Source of the DNA: Palsa-504 sp963739615
GTDB taxonomy: Bacteria; Actinomycetota; Actinomycetes; Streptosporangiales; Streptosporangiaceae
DNA: 64,000 nt
Reading direction: 5' to 3'
Assembly (NCBI GenBank): GCA_963739615.1
Contig: CAVUBD010000034.1
Span: forward strand, 1-64,000
Each line of letters begins with the position of its first letter. Position 1 is the first letter of the stretch. The notes under the pieces were generated by a model. The model was not told where the DNA came from, ran no database searches, and saw only the letters and a list, made by a program, of their open reading frames with translations. The position numbers were made by a program, and so were the translations under genes. Positions 9,495 to 18,311 of the stretch are shown here, piece by piece.

Positions 9495-11376
9495 GTACCG
9501 GACCGCCGTGGGTAAGTTCACTAGCTTGGCCACCGTCGGCTGGCCATATCCGTATCTTTCCTTCATAGCCGCCGCCGCTCGCCAGGCGGCCGTCAGACGC
9601 CCAAGCCAGCGCGAAGACGCGGTCGCCGTGATCGATCACGTTCGGCAGGCTGCCGTCGGTCGGCCATATCCGTATCACCCCCTGGCGCTGGTTGTCCTCG
9701 CCCCCGCTCGCCAGGCGGCCGTCAGACGCCCAAGCCAGCGCGGACACCGGCCCACCGTGGCCCAACGCGAGCACCGGACCGCCATCTGTCGACCAGATCC
9801 GCACTTTCCCGTCATGGCCGCCGCCCGCTAGGCGGCCATCGTCTGCCCAAGCGACCGATAGCAGCCACTCATCGTCATCCTCGAAGTCTTTCTGGCCGCC
9901 GTCCATCGGCCAGATTCGTACCTTGCCATCTATGCCGCCGCTTGCCAGGCGACCATCTGAGGCCCAGGCGAGCGCCCGCACAGAGGCGCCATGACCGACT
10001 TCCGTCGGCTGGCTGCCGTCGTCGGACCAGAACCGCACGTTGCCGTCGTCCCCGGCACCAGCTAGCTGACTTCCCGGCCGCCATGCGAGGGTGGTTGCTG
10101 AGGCCAGATGATCCAGTACGGTCGGCGAGCCACGATCGACGGGCCAGATTCGTACCGTCCCGTCGTAAACACCAGAACTGGCCAGACGGCCGTCGGATGC
10201 CCACGCTACCGCGAGTACGGGGCTGCCATGGTCCACTACGCGGTGCAGGCCCTCCTCACTAGACCAGAACCGGACCTTGCCATCGTCGTGGCCGCTGGCC
10301 AAGCTGCCGTGGCCCGCCCACGCAAGCGTTCGTACGGGGGAGCCGTGGTCCACCACGGTCGGCTGATCTTCATCTCCAGGCCAAATCCATACCACTCCGT
10401 CCCAACCGCCGGTGGCCAGCCGGCCGTCAAGGGCCCAGGCGACCGCGGAGAGGTGGCCACCGTGATGCTTAGGAGCCGCCTCTCCTCCGCTGGCCAACAG
10501 GATCCGCACAGTCCCGTCAGCTGCGCCAACCGCAAGGCGGTCGTCGGCCGCCCACGCGATACTGGATACCGGTCCGCTGCAGTCGGCCGCTGTTGGAGGA
10601 CCGCTATCGGGCGGCCAGATTTGTACCGTCCCGTCGATTCCGCCGCTGGCCAGGCGGCCGTCCGATGCCCACGCGACTGCTGACACCGGAGCGCCGTGGT
10701 TGTATGTGCGTTCCAGTCGCGGGTCAAGGTCTTTCAGCGGCCAGCGTGGATCGGGTTGAAGGTAAAGGGCAGGCTTGGTCCAGTCCGAATTGGTGACGTC
10801 ACCCAGGCGGGCCCGGAGATTAGCGGCCTTTTGCAGGGGGTCGCTGATATGAGTAATGAGACCGGCCACCTGCCGGTACCGGCGATTGAGCTGGGTGACC
10901 TCTGGATGGCGATCGATGGCCAGCAGCAGGTCGGTTTCGGCGGCTGCTGAGCCGAACCGGGCGGTCTTGCGGGCAAGGTAGTCAACGGAGCGGACGGTGT
11001 TAGCAAGCTCATCCCGCTGGCCGGCCTCGGCAAGGTGCCACGCCAGGTGGCGCCACAGGTAAACCTCGGCGGGATCGAGATCCGCCCAGCGCCCGTTCTG
11101 AGGTTTCAGTGTCTCGGCTAGGGAAGCATTCAATACCTGTAGGCGGTCGGCGCCGATTCGCTCGCGCCACCAGCGACGGATCACGCCGTGAAATCGGACT
11201 GTGCCGGCATGAGGGTCGAAGCCTTGCAGCAGGGAATCATCGCTGAGCTGAGCCAGCCACCACCTGGCGGAGTTGCTGCTCTGGTGCCACCAGCGGGCAA
11301 CCAAGTCAGCCGGGATATCAGTGTCTTCGGGAAACACCGCTAGCATTTCGAACAGTTCGCGGCTCTCATCGTCAAG
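9495..11376 (-). pseudogene. Trypsin/NB-ARC/WD40 gene, winged-helix region and WD40 blades 1-10
   Basis: The middle of the interrupted gene. Residues from 11376 read LDDESRELFEMLAVFPEDTDIP, the post-NB-ARC winged-helix/helical module typical of STAND proteins (LAVFPEDTDIP, HGVIRRWWRE), then a helical linker (about 110 residues) and ten WD40 repeats of the pattern AWASDGRLASGG…DGKVRIWP, spaced about 40 residues apart. With the four blades downstream the total is fourteen, enough for two seven-bladed propellers. The frame inside this segment is intact. Its 5' side ends at the 9-bp duplication of the ISKra4 copy 2, its 3' side at the IS4 duplication. WD40 propellers in this family are thought to sense a ligand or partner; that role is inferred. 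Confidence 0.88.
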
Positions 11377-13207
11377 GGGTGCTTCTTTCTGAGAGATGTG
11401 TTATTTCCGGGCATTCTGGTCATGCGGCGAGGTTGAGGTCCTCGATGGTGGCGGGGTCGTAGCGGGCGAGGTGGTGCTCGTCGCGGTAGCGTTGCTTGTA
11501 GTACCGCATGTAGTCGTCGAGGTCGCCGTTGACGACGACGGCGCGGATCTTGAGAATGTCCTCGGCACCCTCGGGAGACCACCTCGCGCCTGTAATTCCG
11601 AAACGGTCTTCGATGACAAACCTGCAGGCGCCCTCGATCATCCCGGTGGCGATCGGCCAGCCCTTCGCGAGGGCCTTGTCGTATTTCATGTGCTGCTGGT
11701 TGTTGTTCAGGTAGGTGACGGCCCGGTCCACGTCGGTGAGGTCGAGATCCCGCTTGCGGGGGTTCGCGCGGGCCCTGGCGGCGACGGAGGCCAGGGTGGC
11801 GGCGACGGCCTTCGCGCGGCCGTGCAGGACGCGGAGCTTCTGCCCGTCGGCCCACTGGCCGGCAAGCACCGGGTCGCCGGGGTGCAGGGCGGATGCGGCC
11901 TTGCCGATGTAGCCGGCCACGTGGATGTAGTCGATCAGGACGGGCACTTTGAGCCCGCGGCCCTTCGCGCAGGCCTCGATGGCGGTGATCTGCTGCTTGT
12001 TCCCGTCGACGAGGAAGAGCCGCTGCCGCACGCGTTCCGGGTCGCGGCGGCCGGCCTCGTCGTAAGCCGCGGCGATCATGTCCTCGATGCTCTCGGTGAC
12101 GGACGCGGAGACCCACTTGTCCCGGGCCTCCGGCCCGGGGTGCGCCTTCCGCCTCGCGGGCGGGGCCGCGATGTCCCCGGGCTTGCGGACGGCGGGGGTG
12201 AAGTCGGCGACGGCGACGATCTCGGCCATCTTCTTGATCCCGGGCCGGGCCCCGTCTTCCCGGCCGGCGTTCCGGCGGTGCTCCGGGCGCATCGCGATGC
12301 CCTTGCCGTCGCCCTGCATCATGATCACGTCCGATGCCGGATGCTCTTCCTCTTCGGCGTCGCGGGAGCGCTCCTCGTAGAAGTCATCCGTCCAGGCGGC
12401 GAGGTCCCTCGCGATCCCGGCGAGCTGGGCGTGGCCGATCCGCACCCCGGTCCGGTCCTCGATGATCTCCTGGGCCTGCCCGTATCCCGCGCCGGCGAGG
12501 TGGAAGGCGGCCAGCGCCCGCAGCCCCATCGAGTACGGGTCGCGGGGCATCACCGACCGGGCGTCCGCGGGGTACAGGTTCTCCTCGTGCCCGTGCCGGT
12601 AGGCCATCCGCGTGACCCGCACCGGGCCGAAGACGCTGGCCAGGCCCCGCTCCTGCCCGGCCTCCACGGTCCGGTGCCGCACCCCCGCGGCACTCGTGAC
12701 CCGCGGCACGCGCTCCTCCCGGGCGGCGTCCAGGCGGAACGTGGCCTGCAGCAGCCGCCGCTCCAGCTCCCGGCCCTCCCGGCCGATCGCCTCCTCCCGC
12801 TCCCCGTGGTCCAGGAACCCCGATTCCTCCGCCGCCCAGGTCAGCAGGCCCGAGAACTGCTCCGCGGAATCCGCCAGCGCCGCCGCCAGCTCCCCGTCCG
12901 CCGCGGCCTCGCTCCCGTCCTCCAGGACCTGCCTCACCGTCACCAGCAGCCTCGCCGCCACCGCGCACCTCCGGTAACCCGCCGTGAATGATTTCCGCCC
13001 ATCATCCCGGAAACGGCCCCGCAACCCGCGGAACCGGCAACCCCGAACCGCCCCGGGCAGATCCCCGGAGAACCACTGGCGAGGCCGCTGGCCAGCGGGC
13101 ATAACAATCAGTAACGCCCGATAAGCCCGGAAAGAGCAGACGCTCCCAACATGACGGTAATCAGACCGGCAAAAGCGACAAATCATATCTCTCAAAAAGG
13201 GGCACCC
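11377..13207 (-). mobile_element. ISKra4-family insertion sequence, copy 2
   Basis: An 1831-bp element with 20-bp terminal repeats matching at 17 positions (11377-11396 and 13188-13207; gggtgc…gagaga). A 9-bp target duplication, atcgtcaag, lies at 11368-11376 and 13208-13216. It encodes one transposase on the minus strand, the same direction as the gene it interrupts. Removing it joins …SLNTLDD to LDDESREL through the duplicated codons. Confidence 0.92.
11420..12961 (-). CDS. ISKra4-family transposase, copy 2
   Basis: 513-aa transposase, paralogous to copy 1 (5309-6850). The GTG start at 12961 has GGAGG just upstream and gives exactly the same length as the paralogue; the open frame extends further upstream only through host-gene sequence. 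Shared motifs are FGPVRVTRMA, SDVIMMQGDGKGIAMRPEHRR-like core, DKWVSASVTESIEDMI, IDYIHVAGYIGKAA, KGWPIATGMIEGACRF. It differs from copy 1 by a short EEEEHP insertion and many substitutions. The frame is intact. Confidence 0.9.
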   Translation of the reverse strand: MAARLLVTVRQVLEDGSEAAADGELAAALADSAEQFSGLLTWAAEESGFLDHGEREEAIGREGRELERRLLQATFRLDAAREERVPRVTSAAGVRHRTVEAGQERGLASVFGPVRVTRMAYRHGHEENLYPADARSVMPRDPYSMGLRALAAFHLAGAGYGQAQEIIEDRTGVRIGHAQLAGIARDLAAWTDDFYEERSRDAEEEEHPASDVIMMQGDGKGIAMRPEHRRNAGREDGARPGIKKMAEIVAVADFTPAVRKPGDIAAPPARRKAHPGPEARDKWVSASVTESIEDMIAAAYDEAGRRDPERVRQRLFLVDGNKQQITAIEACAKGRGLKVPVLIDYIHVAGYIGKAASALHPGDPVLAGQWADGQKLRVLHGRAKAVAATLASVAARARANPRKRDLDLTDVDRAVTYLNNNQQHMKYDKALAKGWPIATGMIEGACRFVIEDRFGITGARWSPEGAEDILKIRAVVVNGDLDDYMRYYKQRYRDEHHLARYDPATIEDLNLAA

Positions 13208-14865
13208 ATCGTCAAGTGTGTTCAGGGAAGCCGTCAGGGAGCTGTCCACCGCTCGATTACGGCTTGCGTCATTTCGGAAGTCGAGGGCAGTGATCCCCTC
13301 CTCTGCGAGAAATTGCGCAACGAGCTGAACGGTCTGAGGGACGGCTGCCGCTGTGGCCTGGGAGTCGCCTTGAGCTGGTGAGGTCGCTGGCGGGTGGCAT
13401 GCCGCTACGGCGAGACATTCGCTGTTGCCGGTCAAGCTCCTTACGCAGTCGGCTGTTGATAAGCCTGGCAAGCAGTACCCAGCCACCCGCGAGGTGCCCA
13501 AGCGGGGCCAACGCGCCGACACTCCCGGAAGGAAGTCGCCGACCGAGCACCTGGAGCGCCTGCTCGGGTGCCATCTCATCAATCTCGACACGGGCCGCTC
13601 CCTCCGGCAACACTTTGTCAAAGCGCGTCGTCACAAGCCGTGCGCAGGACGGACCGCCGCGGAGGAGATGGTTCCAAATCTGAAAATCGCCACGCGTCAT
13701 CCAGTACTAGAAGCAGTTGCTGCTGGCCAAGTAGCTCGCCGAATAGCTGCGTAGCCCGCTCGAGCGTTCGCGCTTCCACCAACGAGGGGCCCCAGGGCAA
13801 TGCCCGGTGACCCCGTGTGCAGGCCGAAGTGGTCCTGCAGAATGCGGCATGCATCCATGAGCCGGTCGCGGATCTTAGTCTCGTCGAGGTCTTCGCCGAG
13901 AGTGACCCACAGCAAGCCGTCCGGATATGCAGCGGTTACCGCAGGCTGGTGACAGACCCAGGCTGCCAGGCCGGACTTGCCGAAGCCGGGAGGACCCACG
14001 AGCCCCGTCGTCAGAGTCTCTGCTTGCGTGGCAGGACTGCGCAGCGCCGCCAGCACCGCCAGCGCCTCGTCAGGTCGTTCAACGAAGCCCTCGGGCACCG
14101 GCTGCGCAGTGAACAGGCGCCCAGGGATTGGTCCTGCCGGCAGACCGGCAGCTCACCGGCATTGTCCACGCCCAGGACCGACCACCAAGCCTGGGCGTCC
14201 TGACAGCGGTCAAGCCATCCCAACGGGACGACAGTCAGGGCGTTAGTCCCCGCGGGCGGATGGTGTTCGCTCACGACGCCTACCGCCATCCCTCCGGCGA
14301 AGACAAGCGTGCCTGATATGCCCTGCCACGGAGAATCACCAAGCTGCGTCGGCGGTATCTCCATGGGCGCGTCGGTCACCCGCAAGGTGGCCAAGCCCTC
14401 GGCTAGGCCTTCGCCGACCGGCAGGTAGCCGTCGATCCGCCGCGAGTCGCGCACAGGCATCTCTCGACCCTCCCGCCGCTTCTGTTGAAGATGCGGGAAT
14501 CCGATGCCCCAGCAGTCGCTCACATTCGGCACGCCGCCAGGCCCGAGTTCGGCGTCGAGCCTGACCCGGGCGCAGTCCACGCGGGGCCGCCGGGTACCGT
14601 CGCCCACTATTTCGAGGACGGCTAGATCGACCGCCTCATCGAAGGCCAGCCGGTCCTCGGCCAGGGACCAGATCCGGGCTGGAAGTTCTTCCTGGCCACG
14701 ACGGCGTATCAAGATCTGCCCGACGGGGCCAACCACGTGAGCGGCCGTCAGCACTACAGCGTCCCTCACGATGAAGCCTGACCCCACCCGCCAGTCATCT
14801 GTCCCGTCCCGCCCGGCGTTGTACAAGACCTCAACCGCGCGGTCGCCGAGCAGCAACTCCTCCAT
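13208..14865 (-). pseudogene. Trypsin-like protease and NB-ARC (STAND) NTPase part of the broken conflict gene
   Basis: The 5' part of the ~4.0 kb gene. Residues 1-210 form a trypsin-like domain with the full triad: His43 (LTAAHVV), Asp80 (EAVDLAVLEI) and Ser184 (WQGISGTLVF). It continues, in shifted frames, into an NB-ARC NTPase: PVPEGFVERPDE linker, P-loop GPPGFGKSGLA, Walker B LLLVLDDAW, sensor GGPSCARLVTTR, and the ARC part (APEQALQVLGRR, LAGGWVLLARLINSRLR, EEGITALDFRNDASRNRAV). Conserved blocks sit in different frames, with breaks near 14150, 13795, 13672 and 13400, so at least four single-base indels are present. The start at 14865 has AGAAGG upstream and lies 22 bp after the trypco2 stop, so the two formed an operon. 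Family knowledge: the NTPase would switch on a peptidase effector during infection or another conflict. Confidence 0.85.
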
Positions 14866-14887
14866 TGCCTTCTCGCAGCTCTTGAGT

Positions 14888-15190
14888 TCAGGGTTTGCGA
14901 GATGTTGACTGCGCGACCTTGATCGGCCTTCCCTCGCGATCCACTGGGGTATCCAGGCTCACGGTGAGCTTTTGGAGAGACTCCTTGGCGTACTCACCGC
15001 CACCCCCCAGCTCGAACACCCAGAATTTGACGCCGGTCTTCGCCTCAGCGGACTTTGTCACGCCAACCTGAAACTCGATCTCTATCCCCTTGACAGGGAA
15101 CTGAATATCCCGCCCCGCCGCCTTCGCCACGGCCTCCTCAAGGTCGGCTCGCAGCGCCTCAATGGTTTCCGCTAGCCCAAGCTTTTCCAT
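14888..15190 (-). CDS. Trypco2 (trypsin-co-occurring domain 2) protein
   Basis: A 100-aa protein matching the trypco2 family: LAETIEALRADLEEAVAKAA, then RDIQFPVKGIEIEFQVGVTK, GVKFWVFELGGGGEYAKESL and QKLTVSLDTPV. Trypco domains are known almost only next to trypsin-like effectors and STAND NTPases in predicted bacterial conflict systems, where they are proposed to tether or regulate the protease; this is not biochemically settled. It has no signal peptide or membrane segment. Two ATGs are adjacent; the second (15190) is placed 5 nt after GGAGG and is preferred over 15193. The gene is intact, unlike its partner 22 bp downstream, so it may now be an orphan. Confidence 0.85.
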   Translation of the reverse strand: MEKLGLAETIEALRADLEEAVAKAAGRDIQFPVKGIEIEFQVGVTKSAEAKTGVKFWVFELGGGGEYAKESLQKLTVSLDTPVDREGRPIKVAQSTSRKP

Positions 15191-15402
15191 CATTACCTCC
15201 CCGGGGCGACGAGCGCCGATCCAGCTCGCGTCTGCCGCCCAATTTGGCGGGCGTCTTGCATGCTACGCCTCACGGCTATGGGTTCCCGTCTGGGCAGGCC
15301 AGGGCAGGCCCGCCCGTGCTGTCGAACCTGGGCATGGCGCGCGACCGGCAATACGTGCCGACTGACTCAGACCTCCGGCAATCAGTGGTCGTGACAACGC
15401 AA

Positions 15403-17700
15403 TCACTGTGACTGTCGGAGGGCGTAGGTGATGGGCCGGCCGTCGCCGGGCAGGGTGGGCGGGCTGGTGTTGATCTCGGCGAGGAGCAGGGCGAGGGCGC
15501 GGGCGACGCGGGGCTGGCCGGGCCGGTCCAGCGTCACGGTGACGTTCTTGGGCGAATAGGTGATGGTGCCGCCGAGACCGCGGATGATCGTCTCCCGGGT
15601 GATGGCCCGGTACTCGTCGTCGTCGTCCAGGTAGGCGTTGAGGTGGCGGGCCAGGTAGTGCTCGGCGTTGGCGGCCAGCAGCCGCAGGACCAGTTGCAGG
15701 CAGCGCCGGTTGATGTGCAGGATCGCCCGGGTCGCGGCCGGGTCGATCTCGCTGGCGGGCAGCTTGGCGCGGTGCTTTTTGCGTTCGGTCTCGGCTGCTT
15801 CCAGTTTCTGCTGGCAGGCTGTGATCTCCTGCTGGGCGCGGGGGATCAGCACGCTGTTCTTGGCGGCTGCCGGGATCGTGGGGTCAGCCAGCAGTTTCGC
15901 CAGCCCGGTCTCGGCCTTGGCCAGCGCGGTCTTCGCGGCGGTCTCGGCTTTCCTGGCGGTGGCGTAGGCCGGGTTGGCTTTCGGCTTGGTGTTGGTCACC
16001 TCGTCGGCGGCGTAGTCGGCGAGCATGTCGAGACCGTAGTTGGCCATGTCGTACTTGAACATGTTCTCCTCGGCCCACCGGCCGCGCAGCCAGCCGGCCA
16101 GCTCGGCCGGACACGCGTCGAGCCGGCCGCTGATCGCCTGGGCGGCCATCTTCCCGTGCTCGAACAGGGTCAGCTGCCGGACCGGCTTGGCGTAGTCCTT
16201 CAGGGTGATCTGCTCGTCGGTCCAGGCCACCTGCCGCTTGCGGTGGCCGCGCAGGGTGATCGTCTGCGTGATCGGCAGCAGCGTGGTGGCCGCCAGGGGG
16301 GCGCGCCGCCAGGTCAGCCAGTCGTACCCGGCGGCGTCCACCTCGGTGAAGGTGGACGGGAACGCGGCTCCCCGGTCGAACACGATCAGCGGTCTGGTGT
16401 CCGGGCCGGGCCGGGCGCCGGCCGGGAGGGCGCCGGTGAGCGCCGCCAGCGCGCCGGGCAGCGTGGTGCACAGCGCCGAGGGCTCGCCGGTGGTGAACGC
16501 GATCGCCCGGCCGGCCAGGTCACAGATATAGGTGTCGTCGTGGCCCTTGGTCGGCTTGCCGCGGCGCGGGTTGCGGCCCAGGGCGACCGCCTGGTGGCCG
16601 GTGTACTCGGCCAGGTGGTCATCGGCCAGGTACACCTGCGACTCGGCGGGCTCGATGGCGAGCATCTGGCTGGCCAGCCGGCGCTGCAGCGCCAGCGGGT
16701 CGCACCCGTCGGCCAGCTCGCCCAGGCGCTGCCGCCAGGTCCGCAGCGACGGCAGGGACGTCAGTCCTGCCAGCGCCCCGGCGTCGGCGGCGATAAGGTG
16801 CTTGGCCTGCTCCAGCGTCAGCGCGCCGAGGGTGAACGACATCTGGGTGCACACCAGGATGCCCAGGTCGTCCACCCCCGCCCCGGAAGCGCCGGTCCCC
16901 GCTGACGCGCCGGTCCCGGACCTCAGCAGGCCCTGGGCGCCGATCCGGCTGGTGAAGGCGTGCACCAGCATCGCGCCCGCGTAACGGCAGGCAACCGTCC
17001 CGGACTCGATCCGCGTCGCCACCTGCCAGCTCCCGCTGTCCCTGTCGCCCTCGGCGCCGGTCCGGTCATCGCCGCTTCCCCCGCTGCCCTGGCCGCCGGT
17101 TCCGGCGCCGTCGCTGCCGCCGGTGTCCTGTTCGCTTTCGCCGCCGGTGGTGCCGGCGTGCTGTCCGGGTCCGGTGCCTCCGCCGTCGCGGGCGGCCGGG
17201 TCTGCGCCGGTGTCGTCAGCGTCGCCGGACAGGGTGCCGGGGGTGAGCAGCACGCCGTGCTGCTTGATCAGCTCGGAGATCCGGGACCGGGACATGCCCA
17301 GCTTGCGGCCGATCTCGGCGTGGGTCAGGCCCTGTCCTGCCCAGGTGCGGGCCTGCCGCAGCCGGGCGGGGCTGAGGATCGGCGGGCGGCCCATCTGGTG
17401 GACCAGGCCCCTGGCGCCGTGCTCGCGGTAGCGGGAGCGGATCCGCGACACCTGCGAGGGCTGGATGCCGAACGCGGCGGCGACGGTCTTGCCCTGGAAG
17501 CGGCTGCCCTCGGTGAGCGAGCAGATGACCAGGTCCCGCATCTCCAGGTCGCCGGCACCGAAGGCCGACAGCAGCATCGGGCCGGCATGCACCGCGACCG
17601 CGCGGCCGTCGCCGGTGCGGGTGACGGCCAGTGGCCAGGGCAGCGGCATGCCGGGGAGCTGCTGAGCGCTCATGCGGTCAGCATACTCCTGGAAGATCAC
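15403..17700 (-). CDS. Large DDE transposase of unassigned IS family
   Basis: 765-aa protein. Residues 45-150 hold two helix-turn-helix blocks (TVAAAFGIQPSQVSRIRSRY and AEIGRKLGMSRSRISELIKQ). Residues about 160-225 are a Gly/Asp/Ser/Thr-rich linker. The rest is a DDE-type core with VYLADDHLAEYTG, a second Asp in LIVFDRGAAFPSTF, and the acidic motif RWAEENMFKYDMANYGLDML; a lysine/alanine-rich helical insertion follows (about 600-650). The frame is intact. I could not find terminal inverted repeats or target duplications near either end, so the mobile unit is not delimited. The acidic triad resembles IS4/IS1634-type proteins, but I do not assign a family. Confidence 0.7.
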   Translation of the reverse strand: MIFQEYADRMSAQQLPGMPLPWPLAVTRTGDGRAVAVHAGPMLLSAFGAGDLEMRDLVICSLTEGSRFQGKTVAAAFGIQPSQVSRIRSRYREHGARGLVHQMGRPPILSPARLRQARTWAGQGLTHAEIGRKLGMSRSRISELIKQHGVLLTPGTLSGDADDTGADPAARDGGGTGPGQHAGTTGGESEQDTGGSDGAGTGGQGSGGSGDDRTGAEGDRDSGSWQVATRIESGTVACRYAGAMLVHAFTSRIGAQGLLRSGTGASAGTGASGAGVDDLGILVCTQMSFTLGALTLEQAKHLIAADAGALAGLTSLPSLRTWRQRLGELADGCDPLALQRRLASQMLAIEPAESQVYLADDHLAEYTGHQAVALGRNPRRGKPTKGHDDTYICDLAGRAIAFTTGEPSALCTTLPGALAALTGALPAGARPGPDTRPLIVFDRGAAFPSTFTEVDAAGYDWLTWRRAPLAATTLLPITQTITLRGHRKRQVAWTDEQITLKDYAKPVRQLTLFEHGKMAAQAISGRLDACPAELAGWLRGRWAEENMFKYDMANYGLDMLADYAADEVTNTKPKANPAYATARKAETAAKTALAKAETGLAKLLADPTIPAAAKNSVLIPRAQQEITACQQKLEAAETERKKHRAKLPASEIDPAATRAILHINRRCLQLVLRLLAANAEHYLARHLNAYLDDDDEYRAITRETIIRGLGGTITYSPKNVTVTLDRPGQPRVARALALLLAEINTSPPTLPGDGRPITYALRQSQ

Positions 17701-18311
17701 AATCCGCTTATTTTTCGACCTCTGTAAGGTGCCGGTTTCCCAAGCTCACAATGGCCTTTCCGCACGGCCGGGCCGACCGCGCGCAGCCCCGTCGGGCACG
17801 GGCGGGCGAGCCCGGGCGGACCCCGGTTGAGCGGGAGGCAGATTGCCGGCATCCCGACATCGACGGCCGGGCCGCGAACCCCAGGTCAGGCCATGGACTC
17901 GTTAACGATTACCGGAGGTCTGAGACTGATGTGCGCCCGCCCTACATCTGGCCCCAGTCGCTCGCGGACCCTCACAACGATGGACAGGCCACCGAGCAGC
18001 AAGAGGTCTCGCGCTGTCGGCAGTCCGACGACCAAGGTTCAACAGGCCAGGCTGCATAGTTATGCATACAGACCCTGCGGCGAGAGCGCGCACATCTGCC
18101 GCGCGCCGGACGAGGTGGGCAGCGCGCGTCTCTGGGAAATGCCCGCTTCTGCCGCGTGGAGTGCGCGCGACGCAAGCGACTTGGGAGTTTCCTGTGGGCG
18201 CCGGACCGTAGATGGTTTCAGGCGGAGTGCCCGGCGTCGTCCTGCGCCGCACTCTTCAGGCCGTGTCGGCGTCCGGCCCGCATGAGGGACTCGTGGGCGG
18301 CCTTGCGGTCG
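17701..18311. other. Gap with one possible gene tail
   Basis: No complete gene is supported. On the minus strand 18038-17886 about 50 codons read as natural protein sequence (LLLLGGLSIVVRVRERLGPD, ending VIVNESMA) directly after an in-frame stop, so this may be the tail of a lost gene. I do not recognise it. The rest shows mixed low-quality frames. Confidence 0.25.
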
